Below are positions 50,807 through 60,953 of a stretch of DNA of 64,000 bases, in pieces. Source of the stretch: JALSRK01 sp964461995. GTDB lineage: Bacteria; Acidobacteriota; Terriglobia; Bryobacterales; Bryobacteraceae. Every line of letters starts with the position of its first letter. Position 1 is the first letter of the stretch. The notes below the pieces were generated by a model that ran no database searches, was not told the DNA's origin, and saw only the letters and a program-made list of their open reading frames with translations. The translations under genes were made by a program, and so were the position numbers. Where the stretch lies: positions 56,826 through 120,825 of the forward strand of contig CAYWXL010000003.1 of the NCBI GenBank assembly GCA_964461995.1. Direction: 5' to 3'.

Positions 50807-53523
50807 CGGCCCGCCCCCCCGGCTTCCCCGGCCGTCTCGTCACGGCGGCAGAGGGAGAGAAAACTGCAATAGCGGCAGGCGTCCACCTCTTCCTCCGGCG
50901 GGGCGATCGTCCCCGAACCCAGCTCCGTGGCCACCCGCCGCGCCCGCTCCATGGCCGTTTCGATCACCGCCCGGATGTCTTCGGCCTCGCAGATGACGTG
51001 GGGGCGCCGCAGCTCGGGGCAGCTTCCCGCGTACCAGCCCGCGAACATCGGCTCGCCCTTGAGTCCGCAAAAGAGCATGCCTGCCGGCTCCCGGCCGAGC
51101 GCCTCCCGCGCCGCCAGCAGGTAGAGGCCCGCTTGGACCCGGAAGCCGGCCTCGTCTTCGGTCTCCTTGCGGTATTTCCTTACGCGGTCGCCATTTGCGT
51201 ACTTGTAGTCGACGACCAGGATTTCACCTCCTTCGCCGATGTGAAGCAAATCGAGCCGGCCGCGGACCTTCGGCCCCCCTTGGATCGCCAGGGCAAACTC
51301 CTTCTCCGGCATCTGCTCGCGCGCCGGAGGTAACGGCTGCTTTCCCACCCAGCGGGTGAGGTTCTCAAGCAGCTCGCGGCGGATGCGTTCGGTGCGGTAG
51401 CCCTCGGGGGCCTTGGCCTCGCGCCGCATCTGGTCGAAGACTCTCGCGAAGACGGGACCCAGCTCTTCGCCTTCCGCCAGGGCGGCAAGCACCCGGTGCA
51501 CGATTTCGCCCTGGACGCGGCCCTCGAGCCTCTCCCGCGGATCCGGCGGTGGCTCCTCGAGCTTGAGCACATGCTGGGTGAAAAAGCGGAACGGGCACTC
51601 GAGGTAGGTCTCGACAGCCGTGGGCGCCAGCGCCCCATCGTCTGGAACCAGCTTCTCGAGCAGGTCCGGGGCGCGGATGACGGCTTCCCGCACCGCCGGC
51701 CTCAGCCGACGCGGGGCCGGGCGTACGGGGCGCGCCAGCGCGTCGCCGGCGGGGTCGCGGCCGAGGCCCCGGCGGTATTCCTCGAGCAGCGAAGAAGGCG
51801 GTACGGGATCACCCTTGGCGGTGGCCGCATGATAGCTGAGCACCAGCTTTTCGGACGCCCGCGCGCAGGTCAGCGTGAAGAGGAACTGCTCTTCGCGTTC
51901 CCGGTCACTGGAGGCCGGCAGGTAGCAGCCGCCGCGGCGCATCCGGCGGCGGGCCTCGTCGGGCAGAAGCGGGTTGGCCGCGTGACGCCGGGGGAACTCG
52001 CCCTCGACGAGTCCGCACAGAAAGACCACCGGCAGCTCCCATTGCCGCGCCTCGTAGACGTCCATCACATGGACGACATTGCGCCTTCTGTCGCGCGTAT
52101 GCACGGCGGTCTGCTCCACCGCGTCCCGCGCCTCGCGCCAGAACGCCTCCAACGGCATCTCACGGCCAGGGGAGAAGACGGCGGCCGCCTCCTCGAGCGC
52201 CGCCCGATAGTGTCGCAACGCTTCGGCCTCCACGCGGCGGAGCTCGGCGGTCTCGTAGGCAGTGCGGTCCTCATATCGCGGCGGGGGGAACACTGACGGA
52301 AGCTCGCTCAAGCGTTCCACCCAGATTTCCGGCGGAGCCGGCCCGGCGCGCCAGCGCTCGATCTCGGCCAGCCGCTCCCACACGCGGGAGAACCGCCCCT
52401 CTGCGTCCAGCTCCCGCAACGCGTTCAAGCCGGCGTCCGGGACGCGGCTGCGCACCTCGAACTCGAACCGGTCCAGGGCTGCGCTCGCCGGAGCCATACG
52501 CAAAGCCGCCAGCGTCTTCTCGAAGTCCCAGCCGCTCAGGGCCGCCTCCACCAGGAGCAAGGCCCGCTCCACCGCCGGCTGGGAGACCAGCGGCCGGCCG
52601 AAGTAGAAGCGCGCGGGGATCCCGAAGCGTTCCAACACCGCCCTGAGCGCCGGCACGTAGAAGGAGCGGCTGCGGACCACCACTCCCATCTCCCGGAATG
52701 GCCGTCCCCGGTCGGCCTCCTCCAAAATCCGGCGGGCGATTTCGACGGCCTCGCTCTCGAGCGTATCGGCGCGAACGATCTCCACCGCTGGCTTCCGCCT
52801 CACTTCCGTCAACCGGCGCTCCGGCAGGCCCGCCTCTTGCAGCGCTTCCCTCGCCGCCTGTGCGCCTTCCCAGTCCGGCAGCGTGACCTGCAGCTCCGCG
52901 TGATCGGCGATCGCCCGGAGCAGCTCGAGTTCCACGCGGTGGAAGGTGAAGAAGCCATCCACGAGAACGGTCCGCGGGCCCTCCAGCCCCTTCTCGCGGA
53001 TCCGGACGGCGGCCGAGCGGATGCGGTCCGCCCGCAGCGCGAGGTTCCTCTCCAACAACTCCTGTTCCAAGCGTTCGTAGATCTCCGCCACGGCCGAAGC
53101 ATAGGGGGCGGCCGGAGCCAGCGCTGCCGCCATTCGGGCGAACTTGTGCGCGGGCAGGCCCGCCAGCGACAATTCGCTGATCAGCTCCTCGAGCGCACCC
53201 ACCAGCCCTGGCAGTTCAGCCACCGGGGCGAAGGTTTCCGGTGGATCCTCCTCGAGCGCTCGCCGGATCAGGTGGCGCACCACGGGCTTCGGAGCCAGGG
53301 GGAACCCGCGGGCGTGGTCCTCGACGAAGCGATGAAGGGTAATGACGGACCGCGGCCGCACCAGCAGCCCCTCGCGCGCCAACTCGTGCCGGATGTGGTC
53401 AGCCATCGTCGCCGTGGGTACGAGCAACCACACGTCGCAGGAGCCGCGGCGGGCCGATTCACGGAGGGGAGCGAGGATCTCTTGCGTCTTGCCGGACCCT
53501 GGCGGGCCGGTGATTAGCAGCAT
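50803..53523 (-). CDS. AddB-like helicase-nuclease subunit
   Basis: A 906-residue protein. It opens with Walker A 'LLITGPPGSGKTQEIL', then a degenerate helicase core ('VLVDGFFTFHRVELELLRAIADHA', 'VHVMDVYEARQWELPVVFLCGLVEGEFPRR'). The C-terminal nuclease has 'GRVQGEIVHRVLAALAEG', 'VRGRLDLLHIG' and 'ILVVDYKYANGD'. Four cysteines in 'YLECPFRFF' and 'DACRYCSFLSLC' match the AddB Fe-S staple. It is shorter than typical AddB (about 1150 residues). It lies first in the two-gene operon and overlaps addA-like by ATGA. Confidence 0.85.
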   Translation of the reverse strand: MLLITGPPGSGKTQEILAPLRESARRGSCDVWLLVPTATMADHIRHELAREGLLVRPRSVITLHRFVEDHARGFPLAPKPVVRHLIRRALEEDPPETFAPVAELPGLVGALEELISELSLAGLPAHKFARMAAALAPAAPYASAVAEIYERLEQELLERNLALRADRIRSAAVRIREKGLEGPRTVLVDGFFTFHRVELELLRAIADHAELQVTLPDWEGAQAAREALQEAGLPERRLTEVRRKPAVEIVRADTLESEAVEIARRILEEADRGRPFREMGVVVRSRSFYVPALRAVLERFGIPARFYFGRPLVSQPAVERALLLVEAALSGWDFEKTLAALRMAPASAALDRFEFEVRSRVPDAGLNALRELDAEGRFSRVWERLAEIERWRAGPAPPEIWVERLSELPSVFPPPRYEDRTAYETAELRRVEAEALRHYRAALEEAAAVFSPGREMPLEAFWREARDAVEQTAVHTRDRRRNVVHVMDVYEARQWELPVVFLCGLVEGEFPRRHAANPLLPDEARRRMRRGGCYLPASSDREREEQFLFTLTCARASEKLVLSYHAATAKGDPVPPSSLLEEYRRGLGRDPAGDALARPVRPAPRRLRPAVREAVIRAPDLLEKLVPDDGALAPTAVETYLECPFRFFTQHVLKLEEPPPDPRERLEGRVQGEIVHRVLAALAEGEELGPVFARVFDQMRREAKAPEGYRTERIRRELLENLTRWVGKQPLPPAREQMPEKEFALAIQGGPKVRGRLDLLHIGEGGEILVVDYKYANGDRVRKYRKETEDEAGFRVQAGLYLLAAREALGREPAGMLFCGLKGEPMFAGWYAGSCPELRRPHVICEAEDIRAVIETAMERARRVATELGSGTIAPPEEEVDACRYCSFLSLCRRDETAGEAGGAGR

Positions 53524-53664
53524 TCAGCACACAGTATACCGCCCTGCCCGGGGACCCATATCATCTGTCGCGGTTTGGAACTTTCAGGTCTATAATCGAC
53601 CCGGAAACCGCATCGATCGGCGGCTTTCCCACTTTTGGAGGAGATCTCTGAGCGGAGGAAGACG

Positions 53665-54744
53665 ATGGCGGGACTTGCGCAGAGGATCGACAGGGCGCTG
53701 GGCCCTGGTTGGTACCGTGAGTGGCAAGAACTCGAAACGAGGCGGTCGGCTGCCGGCCGTCAACTCGACTCTTACCAGCGGCAACTCGTCAGCATTTGCG
53801 CCAATGATGCCGCAGAGCGGTTCTTGAAGGACTCGTTCTGGCTGGCGAAGATCGCGCGCGATTATCGCCGGGGCATGGAGTTGCTCGGGCAGGGGCGGCG
53901 CGTGGACACAGAGGAGCTCGGCAAGGTCCACGACCTGTACACGCTCGCTTTGGGGGTGGTGGAACTGGACGTCGAGCTGTGCCTGATGCTGTTCGGCGGA
54001 GGAATCGCGATCGCGCTCCTCTTGCTCCCGGTCGCGTTGCTGCAACACCGCGCCGAGAAGCTCCGGCGCTACACTCTCCAGCTCAAGGCCGAGCTGGAAC
54101 GGGCGCGAAACTCCCTTTACGAAGCGGAAGCTCAGCTCGTGCTCAATACCCTCCTCAGCGGTATTGCGCTGGCTTTACCGGAAATCTCCGTGGTGGCGAA
54201 GGGTGCCATTTTCCTCGGCCAGATCGTCAGCGATCAATTACTCGGCCCTGAGTCGGCCCGCCGTCATGCTGGCGGCAGCACTCTCATACAAGGTGTTGCG
54301 GCGTTCGCCGACGCCACCGAGAAAATCGAGAAGATCCGCGCTACCCGCGGGGCGCGCATCTTGCGGAGCCGGGGGTTCAGCGCCGGGGCTGCATTCCTGG
54401 GTTTTACGACGGACCTTGACGAAGTCCTCGCTGGCTACCGTTACAAAGAGAAGATTGCCGACGCTTTGAAACGCGCCGAGCACGCTTATGAAGCCGTGAT
54501 GGCCGAACTACGCCGCCACCGGCCACGCCTTCGGCTCTTGCCGGTCCTCGTCCAGCGGTGGAAGTTGGCAACCGCCTCGAAAGCAGCCACCGCCGCCGAG
54601 GTGCGAAAAGCGCTCGAAACCGACATGCGCCGCTACGGCTATCCCCTCGGCCTGCTGCCGTACCAGTGGCGCACCCTCCCGCGGGCAGGTGTGACGCACG
54701 CCGGCGCCCGCCCACCGGCCGCGGCTAGGCCGTTCACTGGATGA
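53665..54744 (+). CDS. Membrane protein of unknown function
   Basis: A 359-residue protein I do not recognise. GGAGGAAG lies six bases before the ATG at 53665, which was preferred over an upstream TTG. It has a charged N-terminal helix region (1-100), then a strong membrane helix ('LCLMLFGGGIAIALLLLPVALL', about 112-134). A coiled-coil-like stretch of about 35 residues follows, then a second apolar segment ('LNTLLSGIALALPEISVVAKGAIFLGQIV'). The C-terminus is basic and helical. Its last 11 bases overlap the convergent MEMO-AMMECR1 gene. Confidence 0.65.
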   Translation: MAGLAQRIDRALGPGWYREWQELETRRSAAGRQLDSYQRQLVSICANDAAERFLKDSFWLAKIARDYRRGMELLGQGRRVDTEELGKVHDLYTLALGVVELDVELCLMLFGGGIAIALLLLPVALLQHRAEKLRRYTLQLKAELERARNSLYEAEAQLVLNTLLSGIALALPEISVVAKGAIFLGQIVSDQLLGPESARRHAGGSTLIQGVAAFADATEKIEKIRATRGARILRSRGFSAGAAFLGFTTDLDEVLAGYRYKEKIADALKRAEHAYEAVMAELRRHRPRLRLLPVLVQRWKLATASKAATAAEVRKALETDMRRYGYPLGLLPYQWRTLPRAGVTHAGARPPAAARPFTG

Positions 54745-56161
54745 TCTGCGCCCGGAAGGTGTACAGGCGGGTCTCCGGATCGGCGTAAACGTCCGGCGAA
54801 ACACCGGCCTTGCGGGCGAGGGCCGAGAGGAAGTCCCCCGCCGTCCAGTTGCGGCCCTCGGCCACCTGCGGCAGCAGCAGGCCGCTCATTGTGCCGGTTT
54901 TCAAGTACCCGCCGTCGATGCCCACACGGAAACGGGAGCGGTCCGGCAGCCGCTTCATCGGCGAGAGCACGGAGACTTCCAGCTCGATTCCGGTCTCGTC
55001 CGGCCGCAGCGGCTCGAAGCGGGTGTCTTCCAGCGCCGCGGCCAGCGTCATTTCCGGCACCACTTGGGCCAGCGGCTCGGTGGCGGTCACGCGCCCCACG
55101 CAGCCCCGCAGCGCCCCGTTCTTGTGCAGCGTAACGAAAGCGCCGGCCTTCTGCCTCAACCCCGGGGTGATCTTCTCCGGCGGGATAGGCTTCGCCTCGC
55201 CGGTCTCCTGGTAATGCCGCAGGGTGGCCTTGGCGCTCGCGAGCAGCAGGCGCGCATCGTCTTCATCGAGCTGGAGCGCCGACCAGGGGTAGTAGCCCAG
55301 CGCGGCATAGCTGACGCAGTGGGAGTAGTCGCCGGTCAAATCTCCGGACGTCATGTAGTCGAGCGTGCGCTGGAAATAGTCCTCGCCCTCTGGCAGCCGG
55401 CGCAACATCTCCAGCAGCAGGGCGATCGGCTCGCGCCCGCAGACGGTGGCCGACTGCGCGCGGAGGGTCTGCAGCAGGAAGTCCGGGTCGATGCTGCCGG
55501 CGGCTTCGATGAACTCCTCATCCAGCCATCGCAGCCGTAAAGGCGTGCGGTTGTCCACCGGGAACGGCTTGTAGCCGAAACTGTCGCCGAAATGAGTAAA
55601 GTCCGAGCTCGCCAGGAATACCGTGCCAGGTCCCGCCAGAGCGGCCAGCGCGTCGGCGGCCTGCCGCCGCGCGTGGGGATCGACGGCCGCTACGTAAACG
55701 GGAACCACGCGGGCCGAGGGGCACGCCTTCTGCAGCAGCGGCAACTGGATCTCGATGGAGTGGTCGCAGAGGGCGCTCTCTGGGAAGGGCCGGAAGGCGC
55801 CGGACTCCGCCAGGCGGCGCACTTTCTCGCGGTCCACCACCACCTCGCCGAGAGGCGTCCTGTAACTTTCGAGCTCCGGCAACCACAGGCCCGCCGGCGC
55901 GCCGCGGTGCGCGAACCCCAGGATTACGACCGTCTCCGGTCGCAGAAACGCCAGCCGGCGGTAGACCGCCGCTGCCGTCTGGCCCGAATACGCCAGCCCT
56001 GCGTGGGGAACGACGAAGCCCGTGGCTCCTGCCTCCTCCGCCGAGCCGGTGCGCTCTTCCGACTTGGTGAACAGATCGTCGAGTAGGGCTTCCAGCTCCC
56101 GGCGGCTGCCCGGATACCAGGAACCAGCGTACGGGGTCTGGTGAACAGCAGGCGCAGCCAT
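54734..56161 (-). CDS. MEMO1-AMMECR1 fusion (AmmeMemoRadiSam proteins B and A)
   Basis: A 475-residue fusion. Residues 1-275 are the MEMO1 (extradiol-dioxygenase-like) domain: 'HQTPYAGSWYPGSRRELEALLDDLF', 'FVVPHAGLAYSGQTAAAVYRRL', 'SIEIQLPLLQKA' and 'FLASSDFTHFGDSFGY'. Residues about 295-475 are the AMMECR1 domain with 'GALRGCVGRVTATEPL', 'FEPLRPDETGIELEVSVLSP' and 'LLLPQVAEGRNWTAGDFLSALARKAG'. GGAGG precedes the ATG. The third partner, a radical SAM enzyme, is not in the window. The biochemical role of the system is not settled. Confidence 0.9.
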   Translation of the reverse strand: MAAPAVHQTPYAGSWYPGSRRELEALLDDLFTKSEERTGSAEEAGATGFVVPHAGLAYSGQTAAAVYRRLAFLRPETVVILGFAHRGAPAGLWLPELESYRTPLGEVVVDREKVRRLAESGAFRPFPESALCDHSIEIQLPLLQKACPSARVVPVYVAAVDPHARRQAADALAALAGPGTVFLASSDFTHFGDSFGYKPFPVDNRTPLRLRWLDEEFIEAAGSIDPDFLLQTLRAQSATVCGREPIALLLEMLRRLPEGEDYFQRTLDYMTSGDLTGDYSHCVSYAALGYYPWSALQLDEDDARLLLASAKATLRHYQETGEAKPIPPEKITPGLRQKAGAFVTLHKNGALRGCVGRVTATEPLAQVVPEMTLAAALEDTRFEPLRPDETGIELEVSVLSPMKRLPDRSRFRVGIDGGYLKTGTMSGLLLPQVAEGRNWTAGDFLSALARKAGVSPDVYADPETRLYTFRAQIIQ

Positions 56162-56271
56162 CTTTCCACCTCCGTCGAGTATTGTAAACCGCTGGCTGAG
56201 AGATCGATCGGCAATGTTGCGGCTATTCTCGCCGCGGCTCGCCGAAGCCCGTCCACTGCCGGGCCCGCCGC

Positions 56272-56685
56272 TCACGAGGCGACCGGGAACCTCTTGTAGT
56301 ATTTCACCTGCGTGTACGGCGCCTTTTCCGGAGCTCTCTCGATCATCATGTCGGAGTGTATGTCATCCAGGATGCTCCGGACGTGAAGCGCCTCGGCCGA
56401 AACTCCGACCTGGGCGAGACAGTCCCGGACCTCGTCCAGATGGCGGGAAAACGCCGGAAAGTCCACCAGCGTCACATGGCGGACCTCTTCACGGCCGTCG
56501 GCGTAGACGTAGCCGATGCCGGCGTGATGGTAAATCTGCGGATTCACCGGAAAGGGCAACCGGGCCAGAGCGTCCAACACTCTCTCCAACAGCCGCGGTT
56601 CGATTGCGATGGAGATGCTCACCAGCTCCCCCTCGGGAGTGGAAAGCGAAGGATTCGACGGGTATTGTTCGGGCCGCACGCTCAC
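56272..56685 (-). CDS. Small protein of unknown function
   Basis: A 137-residue soluble protein. Alternating strands and helices ('LVSISIAIEPRLLERVLDALARLPFPVNPQIYHHAG' and 'YVYADGREEVRHVTLVDFPAF') suggest a compact alpha/beta fold, possibly ACT- or ferredoxin-like. I do not recognise a family. It lies 110 bases before the MEMO-AMMECR1 gene in the same direction, so they may be co-transcribed. Confidence 0.6.
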   Translation of the reverse strand: MSVRPEQYPSNPSLSTPEGELVSISIAIEPRLLERVLDALARLPFPVNPQIYHHAGIGYVYADGREEVRHVTLVDFPAFSRHLDEVRDCLAQVGVSAEALHVRSILDDIHSDMMIERAPEKAPYTQVKYYKRFPVAS

Positions 56686-56760
56686 GCTTCCTCCTCCGCG
56701 CCCGCCCTCGAGGCTGGCGCGCGGTGCTATGTTTCGCGCAATCGGCCCAACACGAAAACA

Positions 56761-56884
56761 CCCTGCGCTAAAGGCGCAGGGTACTGCTGAGTTGCTGATT
56801 CAAGCCGATCGCCTTTAGCACTTTTTTTTACGTGGTTGCAAGTAGCCAGCTCCACCCGGAGGTGGAGCCTAAATCAATCCACGT
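56761..56884. repeat. Palindromic intergenic element with two hairpins
   Basis: Three structures lie within 124 bases. CCCTGCGC (56761-56768)/GCGCAGGG (56774-56781) is a perfect 8-bp hairpin with loop TAAAG. GCTCCACC (56849-56856)/GGTGGAGC (56861-56868) is a second 8-bp hairpin. ACGTGG (56830-56835)/CCACGT (56879-56884) encloses the second one. In addition GCTAAAGGCG (56767-56776) can pair with CGCCTTTAGC (56810-56819), which is followed by eight T residues (56822-56829). It could be a relic of an IS200/IS605-type element or a structured RNA. No reading frame fits inside. Confidence 0.5.
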
Positions 56885-56959
56885 GCATCTCCAGAATAGC
56901 ATCGGGGGGAGCAAAAAGCAACGAAAACGATGAAACCCAATTGCAACTCCGGCCAGCGG

Positions 56960-57352
56960 TCAATAGGTCTGCCGCACCGGCGCTTCCTTCAACATCTGTT
57001 CGAAACGCTTCTGCTGCTCCGGGTTCAGCACCCGCAAGATCCGGCTCTTGCCCGTCGCCCGAACTTCATCCATCTGAGCCTGCAGCGTGTGGTAGTACAT
57101 CATGAAGTCGTCCAGGATCAGCTCGATTTCCCGGGCTTGTTCCGGGGTGAGCGCCAGCTCTTTCTCGAAGTGCTGAAGGGTGAGCTGCTTGCCGCCTTCG
57201 GTCCAATAGGCGAGAGGGTAGTTGCGGGGTTCCGGAGGCGACGTAACGAACTTCATCGCGAGGGCGCCGGCCAGCGATCCGCACACGAAAACGAGAAACA
57301 GCACCAGCAACACCCGCGGGTTTTTCCAGTTGGCGTGAGAATCGGCTGGCAT
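56960..57352 (-). CDS. Membrane-anchored LTxxQ/Spy-like periplasmic protein
   Basis: A 130-residue protein. An N-terminal membrane anchor ('VLLVLFLVFVCGSLAGALAM') is followed by a periplasmic helical domain. 'KELALTPEQAREIELILDDFMMYYHTL' is the LTxxQ motif of the Spy/CpxP/heavy-metal-sensor group, and 'ILRVLNPEQQKRFEQML' is the second. Such proteins act as ATP-independent chaperones or stress sensors. It starts three bases after the anti-sigma gene and ends the sigma operon, so it is probably a target or co-sensor. Confidence 0.75.
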   Translation of the reverse strand: MPADSHANWKNPRVLLVLFLVFVCGSLAGALAMKFVTSPPEPRNYPLAYWTEGGKQLTLQHFEKELALTPEQAREIELILDDFMMYYHTLQAQMDEVRATGKSRILRVLNPEQQKRFEQMLKEAPVRQTY

Positions 57353-57355
57353 CGG

Positions 57356-57829
57356 CTAATACTCGTACGTCGCCAGGTTCACCAGCATCACGTCCCGGTC
57401 GCGGTTGATGTCGTCGCCCAAATACGGGGATACGGGCTCGGCTGCCAGGATCGCCTCGGGCGACTGATAGTAGTAAGCCGGTACAGCTTGTTCCCTGCCG
57501 GTGAGCAGCAACGCGCTGAACAGTAGGATCAGCATCAGCGAGGCATACGCGATGCGGCGGGCGAAGACGGGTTCGACAAGCAGTTCCCAAATCGACGCGA
57601 CGCGCTGACTTTCGATTCGTTCCAAAACGCGGGCGTAAAAGCCGGGCGACGGTTCGATTCCTTCCACAGGCCGAAGCACCCGCAACTGCTCCGCCTGACC
57701 GCGCATCCCCTCCACTTCGCGCCGGCAGCTTTCACACTCGCGCAAATGGGCCTCGACTTCTCGCCGGCCGATGGCGTCGATCGTGCCGCCGAGGTATTCC
57801 TCAAGCCGACCCTTTATGGGCTGATGCAT
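57356..57829 (-). CDS. Membrane zinc-finger anti-sigma factor
   Basis: A 157-residue protein. The HxxxCxxC motif is 'HLRECESC' at about 28-35. One membrane helix lies at about 91-109 ('IAYASLMLILLFSALLL'), leaving a periplasmic tail of about 45 residues. It follows the sigma factor by 90 bases and precedes the Spy-like gene by three. It is the likely antagonist of the upstream sigma factor. Confidence 0.82.
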   Translation of the reverse strand: MHQPIKGRLEEYLGGTIDAIGRREVEAHLRECESCRREVEGMRGQAEQLRVLRPVEGIEPSPGFYARVLERIESQRVASIWELLVEPVFARRIAYASLMLILLFSALLLTGREQAVPAYYYQSPEAILAAEPVSPYLGDDINRDRDVMLVNLATYEY

Positions 57830-57919
57830 CGTCTCTTCCCTCGATATCAGCGACTAGCGTCCGTGTCGCGGCTCTGCCGGCCGTTTCGTACACGGTCATT
57901 TCCGATAATACTTCCACCG

Positions 57920-58582
57920 TCATCCACTTGCAGCCCCGCGCGCGCCCATGCGCTTGGCCGCCTTCAGCAGCTTCTGCCGCGCCCGGAACAACTTCACCTT
58001 GATCGTATTCTGGTTCATCCCCGTCATCGCGGCCAACTCTTCCACCGAATGCCCTTCCACTTCCTTCAGCAGCAGCAGCGTCCGCTCTTCTTCGGAAACC
58101 TTGCCGAGCAGCTTCATCACCAGGTCCCGCTGCGCCAGCGTCGCATCCACTGGCCGGACCTTCTCCTGCGATTGCTCGGCGTTCTCCATCAGCCGCAGGT
58201 CCTCTTCGGAAAAGTCGCTCTCGTAGACGAGCTTCCGGACCCGCTTCTTCCGCAGGTAGTCGTAGCACTCGTTCACCGTGATCTTGTAGATCCAGGTGAG
58301 TAGACTACTGCGGAAGTCGAAATTCTTGATCGAGAAATATATCTTCGCGAAGACTTGTTGCGCAATGTCTTCCGCATCATTGCGGTTGCGCAGGATGCCG
58401 TAGATGATGGAAAAGACTTTCGCCTGGTACCGCTCTACCAGTTCCCGGAAGGCCCCCTCGTCGCGCGCCTGTATCCGCCGGACCAGGTCTGCCTCTTCAG
58501 AGTTCCGCTGATTCACTCTGCGTCGTGTCCGGGCCCGGCTGCCGGAAATTGGGAACGGTAGCGCGGTCGTCAAACTCCCCAT
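57920..58582 (-). CDS. ECF sigma factor (RpoE-like)
   Basis: About 220 residues from the ATG at 58582; a longer frame from a TTG at 58621 is possible. Region 2 is 'FRELVERYQAKVFSIIYGILRNRNDAEDIAQQVFAKIY...SLLTWIYKITVNECYDYLRKKR'; region 4 is 'VSEEERTLLLLKEVEGHSVEELAAMTGMNQNTIKVKLFRARQKLLKAAKRM'. It leads the operon sigma/anti-sigma/Spy-like protein. The spacing suggests cell-envelope stress control. Confidence 0.9.
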   Translation of the reverse strand: MGSLTTALPFPISGSRARTRRRVNQRNSEEADLVRRIQARDEGAFRELVERYQAKVFSIIYGILRNRNDAEDIAQQVFAKIYFSIKNFDFRSSLLTWIYKITVNECYDYLRKKRVRKLVYESDFSEEDLRLMENAEQSQEKVRPVDATLAQRDLVMKLLGKVSEEERTLLLLKEVEGHSVEELAAMTGMNQNTIKVKLFRARQKLLKAAKRMGARGAASG

Positions 58583-58931
58583 GCATCCGGTGGGACGCGG
58601 GTTAGCCGAATCTGGTTTCAATCACTTACGGCTTCCCCACTCGCCGGATGGCGCCGCCGTGCTCAAGCCCCGCCGGTGCGGCGCTCTGTAGGTCGCCGCC
58701 GGGCTCGGAACGCTCCTCTCTCTGCTTCTCGAGGATCTTTCAACGGTTTTCCTGTGCTCGATCTGTCTCGGCTGCCGCCTCGCGCACCGAGGTTCTGGTT
58801 CAAGATAGCAGATTTGCGCAACCGCACGCACCGATCCGCAATCTCTTTACAATAGAGAGACCAGCCGCGATGGGGCTGGCAGGAAAGTGTACAATGAAGG
58901 ATAGATTGCAGCAGGGAGGTATCGCCGCCTT
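58583..58931. other. Divergent intergenic region
   Basis: About 350 bases between the sigma-factor start (minus) and the IscA-type gene (plus). TACAAT occurs twice (near 58848 and 58890) and could serve as a -10 element for the plus-strand gene, but no good -35 is at the right distance. I see no repeat or RNA gene. Confidence 0.35.
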
Positions 58932-59255
58932 ATGATCAAAATGACTGACAAGGCTGTCGCCAAAGTTAAGGAGATCCTCGAGTCGCAGGATCCCAAGCCG
59001 GCCGGGTTGCGCATCTCCGTGGTCGGCGGCGGCTGCTCGGGCTTCAGCTATTCGATGGCCTTCGAGAACCAGCAGCAGATGCTGGACAAGGTCTACGAAT
59101 TCGACGGCCTCAAGGTCTTCATCGACCAGGCCAGTTTGCTGTACCTCGACGGCGCCGAAGTCGATTACGTCGAAACCCTGGAAGGCGCTGGCTTCAAGTT
59201 CAACAACCCGAACGTCCGTACCACCTGCGGTTGCGGCAGCTCGTTCAGCGCCTGA
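58932..59255 (+). CDS. HesB/IscA-type iron-sulfur cluster assembly protein
   Basis: A 107-residue A-type carrier. The three conserved cysteines are Cys35 ('GGGCSGFSY') and Cys99/Cys101 ('TTCGCGSSF'). The overall pattern 'LRISVVGGGCSGFSYSMAFE ... FIDQASLLYLDGAEVDYVE' matches ErpA/IscA. It passes Fe-S clusters to apoproteins in the cytosol. GGGAGG precedes the ATG. No isc or suf genes are adjacent. Confidence 0.92.
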   Translation: MIKMTDKAVAKVKEILESQDPKPAGLRISVVGGGCSGFSYSMAFENQQQMLDKVYEFDGLKVFIDQASLLYLDGAEVDYVETLEGAGFKFNNPNVRTTCGCGSSFSA

Positions 59256-59561
59256 GCGTTCCTGTCCATTTCCCGTGCCGCGCGGACTCCAGCGCTGTAG
59301 CGCGGCGGTGATGCCTGGGCGCTCCGATCCGATGCAGTGGCTCACCCGCCGGTGTCGCACCCGGTTCCTCTGCCCATACCGGTAGACCTTCCTGCTGACC
59401 CGGTTCCCCAACCGGTGACGTTCGGCGCCGCCGGCGAGCGAAGATACGTGAGTCACGCAACGTCCGGCGGATGCGGGCGTGGCCCCTCTCCCGTCGGCGC
59501 GAATTCCTTTGCACCTTCTCTGGCGGAAGGCCGATAATGGTGGTTCACCGGAGGTCATTCC
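59256..59561. other. Gene-free stretch of 306 bases
   Basis: GC-rich sequence between the IscA-type and dehydrogenase genes. The only structure is a small palindrome ACCGGTTCCCCAACCGGT. A GGAGG ribosome-binding site lies at its right end. Nothing else is supported. Confidence 0.35.
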
Positions 59562-60836
<1,275 letters not shown>

Positions 60837-60953
60837 GGCCGGCGGTGCGCCCGCGGTGGCGCCGTCGTTTCGGGACCGGTCACAATAGATGGAGCGCCCC
60901 TCGCCGGCCCGGCCGGTTTGAGCCACTCTGGATACCTCGATGGAAGTAGACCT

